The position numbers and the translations under genes were made by a program. The notes under the pieces were generated by a model. It had not been told where the DNA came from, searched no databases, and saw only the letters and a program-made list of their open reading frames with translations. DNA of 64,000 nt from Sciurus carolinensis. Its lineage: Eukaryota; Chordata; Mammalia; Rodentia; Sciuridae. How positions within the stretch are numbered: position 1 is the first letter of the stretch; each line of letters begins with the position of its first letter. Positions 1 to 13,060 of the stretch are shown here, one piece after another. The stretch is taken from NCBI RefSeq assembly GCF_902686445.1, contig NC_062229.1, positions 2,195,003 through 2,259,002 of the forward strand, in the 5' to 3' direction.

Positions 1-2496
<2,496 letters not shown>

Positions 2497-2499
<3 letters not shown>

Positions 2500-2582
2500 G
2501 GTGGCGGATGGCGGTGGATTCTCCCAGGCAGATCCGAGCGAGGCGAGTCGCGCCGAGGATGGCGGCGACGACGGCGGAAGAG
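2497..2582 (-). other. EEF2: EEF2 exon 1 (5'UTR plus ATG)
   Basis: The exon runs from a predicted cap site at 2582 to the ATG at 2499-2497, where it ends on the donor GTGAGC. The first transcribed bases are CTCTTCCGCC, a C followed by a pyrimidine tract. That is the 5' terminal oligopyrimidine (TOP) signature of translation-machinery mRNAs, which couples translation to mTORC1 through LARP1. The cap site is inferred from the TOP motif and from its distance of 30 bases to the TATA box. Confidence 0.88.
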
Positions 2583-2660
2583 AACGCTGACGTCAACACC
2601 CAACCTTTTATAGGTCGACGCCGGTTGGGCGGGTCATATGACCTCGCTGCGGAGGCGGAG
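2583..2660 (-). promoter_or_regulatory. EEF2: EEF2 core promoter: TATA box, CRE palindrome, E-box
   Basis: On the minus strand a TATAAAAGG box covers 2612-2604, 30 bases upstream of the TOP cap site at 2582. A perfect CREB/ATF palindrome TGACGTCA lies at 2588-2595, between the TATA box and the cap site. A CATATG E-box sits at about 2635-2640. TATA plus TOP start is typical of a very highly expressed housekeeping gene; factor binding is inferred. Confidence 0.8.
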
Positions 2661-3074
2661 CTAAGCGAGGCAGCGCGCAGGCGCGAACGGGCGCACTTTT
2701 GACGTTAACCCACTAGGCGCCGTCGACACTGCTCTCTAGCAGGTGTTTCGGCGTCGGGCGCCGGGGGGCGGTGGTCCACCTCGAGCGTTCAGTGTTCAGG
2801 TGTGCAAAGCGAAGAGCGTCGTTTTAACCGAGATTAATAATCATATTGTTGCAACTCGATCAGCTTGCAGAATTCCAAGCACTTCTATTAATGGCACTTT
2901 ACAGTGAATAGGGTCCGTGTATTGTACCAATGTGAATATTTTCATTTGTGTATTGTTACGTAAGATGATACCACGGGGAGAAGCTGTGGGAAAGGATACG
3001 CCGAACTTCTCTATGCTATTTTTGCAACTCCAATTATTTCAAGTTAAAAACGTATTCAAAAGGAGTCCTTAGTA

Positions 3075-3205
3075 ACTCATTTATCGCACAAATGTGTATT
3101 GAGCATTTACTACTTACGGGGCCTTGTGAAAGATCTTGTTGATATAGCAGAGGACAAACCGCCTTACTGGCTTCAGCATACATGTGAGAACTTGTAGTTT
3201 CTTGG
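3075..3205 (+). repeat. L2/MIR-class ancient repeat remnant
   Basis: The pattern of a start like ATTGAGCATTTACTAC, then a TAGCAGAGGACAAAC stretch, resembles the common 'size of the last peak' segment of old L2-type LINE copies. It is diverged and the family is assigned by eye. Confidence 0.45.
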
Positions 3206-3299
3206 AGTTCTCAGTGTCTCTGTGTCCTTGCGTTTCAAAGGGGGGGGCGGGTAATCGGTACTACAGGAATATTTTGGGAGAGAAAATGAATTAAATACA

Positions 3300-3390
3300 T
3301 GTAAAAGGATTAGCACCGTGCCTGATTTGCAGTGCGCAATACACGTTAGCTATTTTAATTAACTGTCATTGCTATTAATAAAAACAGTTG
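3300..3390 (+). repeat. MIR 3'-end remnant
   Basis: GGATTAGCACCGTGCCTG followed by CAATACACGTTAGCTATT resembles the 3' end of MIR. A similar degenerate end occurs at about 3600-3660. Confidence 0.5.
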
Positions 3391-4294
3391 CTTATTTCGG
3401 GGAATGGTTTGCCGCGTCTCAAACGGGCTAAACGCTTTCCATGAGCAATCCCGTTTTCTATTTCATTTCCTGTCCAGGGGGAGGCGCAGGAAGATAATTC
3501 AGCATTAGTGTCCTAATCTGACCCTAGGAAACTATTGTATTTCGGGTTTTTGGCTTCAGGGAATGAACTGACATTCAACTGTGTATCTTTGTTTTTTTAC
3601 TGGTACTCAGTCCGATGCACATAGTAGGCTCTCGGTATTTCTTGCAACAGTGAATGATGTTCTCATTCTGCAAACAAATCCCCTTAGGTACATTCTTCCC
3701 TAAACACGCTTGGTGAAAGGAGAGGGACTGCAGTATTTTTCCTAGGCTGCGAGACCGGGAGGTGTTGCGTCTGCCGAAAGCAATGCAGTTTTGACACTGG
3801 ACTCTAAAATAGACCTGCGCACCCCTCCCCCGCCAGTGCTTTGCCCTCTTTGTAAAGCGCTGTCGCAGCCCTGCATTCGTGTGATCAGTGATTCCTCTTG
3901 CTTTCACCATTAAACCCGGTGGAAAACTGAGGCAGATAGATGTTCAAGAAATATCTATTGAACCACCGAGGCTCAAAACTGCAGGAGTGGCGGGCAGGCA
4001 GCGTGTGTCAGCTCCTTGGGGGGCCAAAAATACCTACACCTGTGTCGTGACAAGATTTGTTAATTTTACAAGGCAAGCGCATGCGCCATTTGGGGGACGC
4101 GTCTTCGGCAAACCCGTATTCGGTTTCGCGTTCTAATCCTTTTTTTGCCCTTTAAGTGCGCTAACTTCCACTGTGTGTTGGGTTCTGAATTAGGCATTTC
4201 GCAGTACTTTCTTCATTGCAAGATGGGGTCATTTCAGAGAAGGTTTTCGTTAGAAGAGAGTTGAATTTGCTCTCGAGTGAATGGACTGCTTATT

Positions 4295-4580
4295 GAAAAA
4301 AGTGTGGGGGGATACCAAGGATTGAACCCAGGGGAACTCTACTACTGAGCAACCCCTCCCCCGCCCTTTTAATTTTTTTTTTTTTTTTTTTGTTGTTGTT
4401 GTTGTTGTTGTTGTTTTGAAATGAGTCTCTCTAAATTGCCCAGGCTGGTCTTGGACCTGCCATCCCCCTGTTGTTGTTGTTGTTGTTGTTTTGAAATGAG
4501 TCTCTCTAAATTGCCCAGGCTGGTCTTGGACCTGCCATCCCCCTGCCTCAGCCTCACGACAGACGTGCGCCACGCCCGGC
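4295..4580 (-). repeat. Antisense B1-ID dimeric SINE with internal duplication
   Basis: Read on the minus strand, a B1-like (7SL-derived) unit at about 4580-4396 is followed by an ID-like unit ending near 4300, joined by an A-rich linker. The B1 tail with its (CAA)n tract is present twice in tandem (4396-4470 and 4471-4545, period 75 bp). Confidence 0.8.
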
Positions 4581-5219
4581 GCTTATTGAGAAACCCTAAT
4601 GGAAGCTGAAGACTGGGAAGGGCTTAAGGGGAATGGGGAAATTTTAAGTCCTTCCTTCCACCGTTAACTTTTTCCTGAGGAGGTGTTCAACCTCACAGCT
4701 GGAGGGATAGGGCCAGATGTTGCCAGGAAAGGATCTCTCCCAAGCTTCGTCCTCATACACGGAATTAGCAGAAGCCGGGAGCAAAAGGATTCACAATAAG
4801 GTTCAGGGTCTGCAGTGATAAATTCAAGTTGCGGGCAAAGGGCGGGGAACGCACCTCTGCAGGGAGGCGCCACTGCGCATGCGCTCAATGCGACACCCTC
4901 AGGGCTCGGAAACCTCGGCAGCGGCCCCTGCCGACCAGCGGTCGCCACTGCACGCCGCTCGAATTTGCCCATACCTACCCTCTTCAAATGAATTAATTCA
5001 CTTAGTTTTCCCATACTCTGGGTATGGGGTAGGATAGTTTTACGCCTGAGGTTCAAAGAAGTTGTCATTTGCCCTAGGCTGCCCAGCTAAGAAGAGCAGA
5101 GTTACCTTCCTCTCAAAAAAGGCAGTTTATTGTAGTTTCAGTACTATTCGCTAGATGTTTTTCATTTGCTTACTCGCAGCCAAAGGAGTTTAAATTCTGA
5201 ACTTAAATTCTGGTTCCAC

Positions 5220-5290
5220 TTTCACTGCCTGTGTGGCCGTGGGCAAGTTACTTAACCTCTCTGAGCCTTAGATGCTGTCATTAAAACTGT
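5220..5290 (+). repeat. MIR core remnant
   Basis: The stretch GTGGGCAAGTTACTTAACCT followed by CTCTGAGCCTTAGATG is the conserved MIR core. Confidence 0.75.
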
Positions 5291-5394
5291 GAATAACAAC
5301 AGAACCTATTTTATGGGGCTCCTGTGAAATTTATTTTTTTAAATAACTTTTTTAAAATATTATTTTAGATGTTGATAGACCTTTATTTCATTCA

Positions 5395-7060
5395 TTTATT
5401 TACATGTGGTGCTGAGAATCGAACCCAGTGCCTCACGCATGCTAGGCAAGCGCTCACCACTAAGTCACAACCCCAGCCCCTGCTCCTGTGAAATTTAAAT
5501 TAAGATTGTATAACTAAATAGAACAAACAATTTAAAAAAATATTGGGCTGGAGGTTGGCTCAGTACGAACCATTTGCCTGGAATGCTGGAGGCCCTGGGT
5601 TCCACCTCCAATTAAAGCCCCTCGCACTGCACCTAGTATACAGTAATCATTAAGTTTGCTTGTTGTGGAACCTAATCCAATCCCCCTAAATTTCACATGC
5701 TGAGGGTCCTTACCTTTGGATCTCTTTTTGGTGGCAGAGCAAACCCAGGGCCCTAAGCAGCGCCCCACCCTGAGCCACTCATCTCCAGTCAGTGGCAGGG
5801 TTTTTAACAGGGGATCAAGCTAAAGTGAAGGCTGGGAAGTGGCTCAGTGGCAGTGTTTACCTGCTACACGTGAGACCCTGGGGAGCACCGCAGAAAAAAC
5901 AGTGACCGAGAGGTGTCCTGGGGTGCCCTCATCCAACACACGGAGGAGAGGAGGACTCTGGCCTCCCACATCCAGCCCCAGAATCGCGAGAAAGTCCTGG
6001 TCTGCTGTGGTGGGGCCCGGCATGGCGGCTCCGTCCTGGGACTGGGTTGCACACGCTGCGGGTCGCAGAAGCACTGTTAGCACCTGCTGTGTGCTGGCCA
6101 GGGCTGGGACTTGGCCCGTGATGAACTTCCTGTGAACACAGAATCTAAGGAAATACCAGAAAGGTCGTGCATGGAGACGGTGGAAGGGTGCGTGCCCTCG
6201 CACTCAAGGACGGAGCCCGGGGCCTTGAACGTGCCAAACGTGCTCTGCCACCGAGCCACAACCCCAGCCCCTACATTTCACTTTTGAAAAAGTTATTGAA
6301 ATATTATTATTAGAGCCAGGCACAGCGGCACACACCTGTAATCCCAGCAACTCGGGAGGCTGAGGCAGGAGGATCACAAATTCAAGACCAGCCTCAGCAA
6401 CTTAGCGAGATCCTGTCTCAAAATAAAACATAAAAGGGCTGGGATGTGGCTCAGTGTTGAGGACCCTGGATTCAATCCCCAGGCCAGAAACACATATGTG
6501 TGTTACATGTGCATTACCGTCAGGAGGCTGGGGAGGTAGCTCAGCGGCAGAGCCTGTGCTACAGCACAGTCAGCATGGCTGAGGCCTGGGTTCCGTCCCC
6601 AGCGCCAAAAACAAACAAAATAAGGTGGAAAAAGGTCCATGATGCGTGCCTGCAATCCCAGCAACTTGGGCAGCTGAGGCAGGAGGGTTAGAGTCCCAGG
6701 CCAGCTGGCGATTTAGCGAGACCCTGTCTCAAACTGAACTTGAAGGGGCTGAGGTGTGGCTCCAGGTAGCGCTCTTGCCTGGTGTGAGAAGGCCTGCGGC
6801 CCCCCCAGCGAGAGGGGCAGGAGAGAGCCAGCCTGGCCTGGGCTTGTTCTCGTCCTCTATGGGCGGCTGAACGGAAGGGTCCTGTGAGGTCTGGCAAGGC
6901 GACATGCTAAGGACAGGCGCTCTGGCCTGGCTTGGGGGCCCTGGCCTGTCATCCCAGCTACCAGGCAGGCTGAGTGCGGCAGGAGGGTCAGAAGTCCAAG
7001 GCCAGCCTGGGCCACTTAGCAAGAGCTTGTCTGGGGTGAAGCAGAACAAAACACGGAAGT
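5395..7060. repeat. SINE cluster (ID and B1-ID elements)
   Basis: At least eight SINEs lie almost end to end. ID antisense at 5395-5482 and 6205-6275; ID sense (some degenerate) at 5543-5615, 5830-5900 and 6525-6620; B1-ID dimer sense at 6313-6490; B1-like sense at 6635-6745 and 6930-7055. Marks used were GGCTGAGGCAGGAGGAT for B1 units and GGTTCAATCCC-like B boxes for ID units. Confidence 0.8.
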
Positions 7061-7794
7061 GCACAGAAGTGCCAAGCGAAAGCTGGTGACCGCGGCCGAG
7101 CTCGCAGGCTTCAGAACTCACAGACGGCTCCCTGCCACTAACGGGGCCGGCCCGGCTGACCTGCAGCCCAGTGGACCTGCAGCCCAGTCTCAATGGCTGA
7201 GGCCTGGCCTTCTGCTCCCGCTGGGCCGTGACCTTAGGGACCTCCTGGCTGAGGAGCCTTCCCCACCAGCAAACTGCTCTCCCTGGTTTACAGGCAATTG
7301 CTCCCAGCCTCCGACCCCAGCAGTGAAGGAAACAAACCCAAATCCCTGCCCTCGGGAGCTGGCTGTGTGGGAAACAATGGAATACCTGCACAAATGAACT
7401 CTCTCCAACCCGGTTCAGAGGGTGAGGGGGACAGACACGGGGGGGGGGGGGCGCTGGGGGCAGAGCGTTCGCCTGGGGAGCACGAGGCCCTACGCTCAAT
7501 CCCCAGGACTGCACAAGAAAAGCAAAAGCCAACCAAGGAGAGGGAACAGCTGCAGGGCTGCAATTCAGCCTGGAGAAATCTCGGAGGGCTTCCTGGAAGT
7601 GACCGTGGCTTCCTAAAAGATGAGGGAGTTAACCGAGCTGCTGCGGAGAGGGTCATCTGGGGACAGGGAAGGACAGCGCAGGCCCTGGGGGAGGCGTGCT
7701 GCCTCCCACACGGTGTGTGAACAGGAGGGCAGTGCTGGGCGACAGCCGGGGTGCTCCAGAGCAGCAGCAGCCTCTTCCCCTTTGTCATTTGAGG

Positions 7795-7940
7795 GGCGGG
7801 GGTGAGGTGCTGGGGATGCTCTACCACTGCACTGCACCCCCAGCCCTTTCTATTTCTTATGTTTAGTTGCTTGTGATCCTCCTGCCTTTGCCTCCCGAGT
7901 CACTGGGATTACAGGTGTGTGCCTCTGTGCCCAGATGACT
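7795..7940 (-). repeat. Antisense ID/B1 SINE
   Basis: An antisense ID-like part (CTACCACTGCACTGCACCCC) is followed by antisense B1 sequence ending in GATTACAGGTGTGTGCC. Confidence 0.7.
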
Positions 7941-8049
7941 TGGAAAGATTCTTGTCCAAACTAGACTCCACAAGGAAAGAAAAAAGACAGGAGTCTGGGT
8001 AACACTTTGGCCGAAGGAGCCTTCCTCAGGGTGTCAGGGGATGGGAACA

Positions 8050-8470
8050 TCTAGGCAGATGGTGGTGAATGTGTTATGCATCTAAAGCTATCTGAGCAGA
8101 GACCTAGAGAGGTGATGCAGGGAGGCACGTGGGTGTCTGGGGGAACAGCACTCCAGGCAGCAGGTACAGTCCATGCAAAGGCCCTGGGGCAGGACCAAGC
8201 CTCATGTGTAGGGGGCATAGCAAGGAGCCTGTGTGGCTGCAGCAGAGGGAACCAGGGAAGATAGGGAGGAGAGGAAGTAGCAAGGAGGTGAAGCAGGTCT
8301 TGCAAGGCCCTGTGAGCTGCAGAGAGGACTTGGACTTTAACACTGAGGGAGGTGGGAGCCAGGGAGGGCTGTGGGCAGAGGAGGAAGGGACCTGATCTGG
8401 GTGCTCACAGGTGCCCTCTGGTGGTTGCTGCAGGAGGACAGACGGAGTGTGGGGGAGGTGAGGGCAGTAA
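8050..8470 (+). repeat. Old interspersed repeat (probably LINE-derived)
   Basis: The pattern CACTCCAGGCAGCAGG, TGCAAAGGCCCTGGGGCAGG, CCTGTGTGGCTGCAGCAGAGGG, then GGACTTGGACTTTAACACTG is an old, widespread mammalian repeat. Related fragments occur at about 20860-21060 and 23740-23800. I do not fix the family. Confidence 0.4.
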
Positions 8471-9219
8471 CCAGGAACCAACTTTAAAAGGTCGCCCATT
8501 CTCCCAGCTCAGTGTTCCCTAGAAACCCAGTGTGTGAGCACCACCCACCTGGTCTCTTTGCATCGCCTTAGGGGACCTGGGGAGCCTGGGAAACACATGC
8601 AAATGCTTGTTCCTTCTGCTGGCTGTGGCTGGCTTTGGAAAACCCTTTGTCTCTGGCACCCTCCAGGAGACAGCCACCACGATCAGGCCAAGGTGAAATC
8701 CCAGACCCGACCCGTCACTATCCCCATTTTCCAGGTGAGCAGACTGAGATAGAGGCCAAGTGCCTGCAGGAGGCTCCTGGGGCTGCTGGGACGAGGTCCA
8801 CAACTGCGAGGCTGGGATCAGCGTCAAGTCCCCAAGGTCAGAAGGCTGGCTGTCCCACTAGGCTGGAATCAGGGCGCTGGCAGGGCGGCCTCCCTCCTGG
8901 GGACGCAGGAGCACCCTCTTCGGAGCCCTCCTCGGGTTCTAGAACCTGCTGCATTCCTTGACTGTGGTCCCCTACGAGCAATCTGCTCTATAGTCACATC
9001 CCTCTCTGGTCCTTCTGCCTCCCTCTTCCATTTTTAAGTACCCTCTTGAGGACACTGGGCCCATGTGGATAATTTAGGTCAATCTTATCTCTAGGTCCTG
9101 AATATAAGCCCATCTGGAAAGCCCCTTTGGCCTTTTATGATAAGGAAGGTCCCCACAGGCTCAGTGGGTCAGGATGTGGGCATCACGAGTGCCATCATTT
9201 TTCCTATGATGAGGATGCT

Positions 9220-11850
9220 GTGGCAACACCTGTAATCCCAGAGTCTCTGGAGGCTGAGGCGGGAGGATCCCAAGTTTGAGGCCAGCTTCAGCAACTCAGC
9301 AAAACCCTGAGCAAATCAGTGAGACCCCGTCTCAATTAAAAATAAAAAAGAACTGGAATGTAATTCAGTGTTAAGTGCCTCTGGATTCAATCCCCAGAGA
9401 GAGACAGAGATGGAGACAGACACAGAGAGGCAAAGTACAGCCTGAGCAAAGGTCCTGAGGTCAGCAGCGTTTGAATCCACTGGAGAAATTAAACAAACCA
9501 AGAGGAGGCTGGGGGTGCAGCTCAGAGGTAGAGTGCTTGCCTAGCATGTGTGCAGCCTTAGGCTCCATCCCTAACACTGCAAAAAATAAAGACAGAGAGA
9601 GACACACACACACCACACACACACACACACAGACCAGGACATACTGGAACCAGGCGCAACAGCCATGCTTGTGATTCCAGTGGCTCAGAAGGTTGAGGCA
9701 GGAGGATGGCAAGCTCCAGGCCAGCTTGGGCAACTTAGGGAGACCCTGTCTCAAAACCAAATAAAAAGGGTTGAGGGCTGGGCACGGTGGCACCCACCTG
9801 TAATCCCAGCAGCTTGGGAGGCTGAGATAGGAGGATCGCAAGTTCAAAGCCAGTATAAGCCAATAGCCAGGCACTAAGCTACCCAGCAAGACCCTGTCTC
9901 TAAATAAAATACAAAACAGGGCTGGGGAGGTGGCTCAGTGGTAGAGCATTTGCCAACATGTGTTCCATTTCCAGTACTGAAAAAGGGAAAAATATTGGTT
10001 TTGTTTAAACAGTGTGTCCATTTTTAGGGCTGCTACGTCCTTCATCACGGAAGAGGCAGGGCCCGACTTCCTCCATGCTACTAAGTGGTGGCAGCGATCG
10101 TGGTGCCGGAGATGGAACCAGGGTCTCCTGTATTAACCTCTCACTCTACCACGGAGCTGCACCCCAGCCCCAGGTGGCTAGTTTCCTCACTGAGGAGCTG
10201 GGATTCCTGTGCGTGAGAACTCCTTTATCCTTCTGGCTGCTGGAGTCTACCGAAACAAGGTGGAGGGCAAGGCTGCCTGCTTCCGGAGGTCTGACCAGGA
10301 GGTCAGAGTGGCTACCCTGGCTACCCAGCAGCCGCCTGGAGTCCTTGATTTGTATCCTTTTCTCCTCCTGCCTTTTTTTTTTTTTTTTAAACATTTCTTT
10401 AGTTGTCAATGGATCCTTATTTTCTTACATGCAGTGCTGAGACTCGAACCCAGTGCCTCACGCATGTGAGGGGAGCTCTCTACCACTGCACTATTCCCCA
10501 GCCCTCCTCCTGCTTCCATAAATCATCATTTCAAACTTGTGGATTTTCATCCCTGAGCGGTTGCAGTCATTTGGTTATACTCTGAACACTATTTTTTCAC
10601 TTAAAATCATAATTTCATTGAGTCTAAAACGTCATGCACAGTAAGCACATCATTACCATGATTTTACCTGTAAGGAAAAAAAAAAAAAAAAAAAACAGAC
10701 TGACTCTGTATCTGTGGGTTCCAACAACCACGAATCAAAAAAAAATTTTTTTTTTTCATCTGGGACTGGGATTGTAGTTCACTGGTAGACCAAATCCTGT
10801 TTGAGACTTTGGGTTTAATTTCCAGCACCACAAGTAAGTAAATAAATAAACTGAATCTGTACTAAACATATACAGACTTTTTTCCTTGTCATTATTCCCT
10901 ACACAATACAGCAGAATAGCTACTTACACAGCATTACATAGCATTGGGGTGGGGTGGGGTGGCACAAGCCTCTAATCCTGGCAGCTCCAGAGGATGTCTC
11001 AAGTTCAAAACCAGCCTTAGCAATGTAGCAGGGCCTAAGCAACTTAGGAAGACCCTGTCTCTAAAAAACAAAAATAAAAAGGGGCTGAGGATATAGCTCA
11101 GGGGTTAAGCACCCTTGGGTTCAAGCCCTGGAACCAAAAACAAACAAAACATTGTATTAGGTAGGATAAGTCATCTAGAGGTGAAGCTCACGGGTAAAGA
11201 CTCGCGTAGCATGCAGGAAGCCCTGGGGATTGGGCCCCATCCCCAGCACCACGAAATAAGCAAATAAATAAATAAGATACCACGTGTGATAAAATTCCCT
11301 AGAACGTTCCCCCTTGAGCCAGTTGTGCTGCACAGGCCTGCCATCCCAGCCACTGGCAAGTGCGAGGCCAGCCTGGGCGACTTAGAGGAGGCCCTATCTC
11401 AAAAACTAAAAATAGGGCTGGGAATGTAGTTCAGTGGTATAATGTGCCCCTGGGTTCAATCCCCAGAACCAAAAAATAGAAAGAACTTTCCCCCTTGAGA
11501 TTACACATGAAAACTGGGTCGACCACATCACACTGACACCGACTTCCGGCAGCACACTTGTTGTGAAGGCTCTTGTCACTGGCAGAAGACTCAGTCGCAG
11601 TTCTGCAACTTCTGTGAAGCTTAACGTTCATCACAATCATATATAACAAAATCAAGAACACGTGTCGGCAACAGCCGGGCACCCGGCGGGGGTCTTCCTG
11701 CGCATCACCTGGCTAGACAGAGCAAGCTGCTAGTTCTCGTCCCTATTTCGGGGGGTGGTATCGGGGATTGAACCCACTTTACCACTGAACTTCATCCCAG
11801 CCCCTTTCATTTTGAGACGGGGGCTCGTTAAATTGCTCAGGTTGCTCGGA
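9220..11850. repeat. SINE cluster upstream of PIAS4
   Basis: About a dozen elements. B1-ID dimers sense at 9220-9400, 9776-9990, 10940-11145 and 11315-11480; ID sense at 9508-9600, 10765-10850 and 11175-11270; B1 sense at 9650-9770; ID antisense at 10095-10175, 10370-10508 and 11740-11850. A (CA)n tract lies at 9601-9633 and a poly-A run at about 10675-10696. The cluster ends sharply at the PIAS4 CpG island. Confidence 0.8.
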
Positions 11851-11899
11851 ATTTAGGGTTCTCCAGCCTCCCCGGCAAGAACCTGGGGTGACAAGCAAG

Positions 11900-13060
11900 C
11901 GTCAACTTCCTGCTTTTGACAAAACAAAGTTTGTGCTGCGCTTCTCGCGGGCACGGGGGCGCCGAGGAGAGTGGGGGGTCCGAGTCGGCGAGATTCCAGG
12001 TGCACGGCAGGACTGGAGGTGGAGCGGCTGCTGGGCTCGGGCTGGGCTCGGGCTCGGGCTGGGGTCCCGCCCGCCCCGCTGGGGGCCAGCCGGAGGGTGC
12101 GGAGCCGCGCCCCGCGTGCACTTCAGGACCCGGATGTGTGGCGCGTGGGACCCGCGGGGCTTGCACCGCGCTGCGCGGCTCCCCACTGCACGCACCGGCG
12201 ACCCTGCGGCTGAATAACCGTCCCTTCCTCCAACGGCGCCGCCCGCAGACCCGGCGTGCACCTGGCAGTCGCCACGCGCAGGGAATCCTAATACCTGGCG
12301 GTATTGTAGTGGCTACCACCGCCCTCTCGCTCTGGACACGACCCCGCCCCCACCTGCGTGGGGTTCGTGCCCCTTTAAGAAACCAGATACCGCCAGGGGT
12401 GGGCGTGGTCGCCGCGAGCAAAACGAGGAAGGTGGGAGGGGGTTCGACGTCGGTCGGATCTGATTGGCTCGAGGCTCGGGCGGCGGCCGCGCGCGCGTGC
12501 GTAGTACACTGCGGCGCGCGCCGTGGGGAGGAGCGCGCGCCGGTGCTAATTGGCCCGGGAGGCGGCCCCGCCCGCGACTGGCGGGCGGTCACGTGACGCG
12601 ACGGCTGGGGGCTCCCGGCGCGGGGGACGCTGGTGGCCAAGATGGCGGCGGAGCTGGTGGAGGCCAAAGTGAGTGAGTGGCGGCGGCGCCGGCCGGGCCG
12701 GGCGGGCGGCGGGTCAGGGGCCGGGTGGCGGGCCGAGATCCGCGCCTTCCGCCCGGGGCCGCGCGGCGCGGCCCGCCCAAGGCTGCCCTTCCGGGCCCCG
12801 CGGGCCCAGGGTGCAGGGTGCGGGCGGGGGGCGGGGAGGCCGGGGGCGGGGCCCCCTGTCCTGGCCGCGGCGTTCCCGCCGGGTCGGTCCGCGGCTTGAG
12901 GCGGGGTCGTCCCGGCCGACCCCAGCGGCTCGGGTCCCGGCGTCTCTGCGCCCCAGGAAGGCCGCGCCTCCCCGCTGCAGGCTCGGTCCCCCGGGACAGC
13001 GGGGCGGGTGGGTACCCCGCTCCCCGAGCAGGACTCCGGGCTCTTCGGCTGTGGGTAGTG
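11900..13060. promoter_or_regulatory. PIAS4: CpG island and TATA-less promoter of PIAS4
   Basis: The stretch is very GC- and CG-rich around the first exon. It has no TATA box but does have inverted CCAAT boxes (ATTGG) near 12462 and 12549, a palindromic E-box TCACGTGA at 12589-12596, GC boxes, and a YY1-type site AAGATGGCGGC at the start codon (about 12640-12650). Transcription start sites are expected between about 12540 and 12620; the exact ones cannot be read from sequence. Confidence 0.75.
12642..12668 (+). CDS. PIAS4: PIAS4 exon 1 coding part
   Basis: ATG opens MAAELVEAK, followed by the donor GTGAGTGAG at 12669. The short first coding exon is typical of PIAS genes. Confidence 0.93.

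Larger units (their letters stand above)
2583..12550. other. Intergenic region between the EEF2 and PIAS4 promoters
   Basis: About 10 kb between two divergent genes. From 2.8 to 4.2 kb it is mostly unique, AT-rich and old-repeat DNA. From 4.3 to 7.9 kb and again from 9.2 to 11.9 kb it is packed with ID and B1-type SINEs in both directions. From 8.0 to 9.2 kb lie an old low-copy repeat and unique DNA. No ORF has exon-like borders or a recognisable product. Confidence 0.75.
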
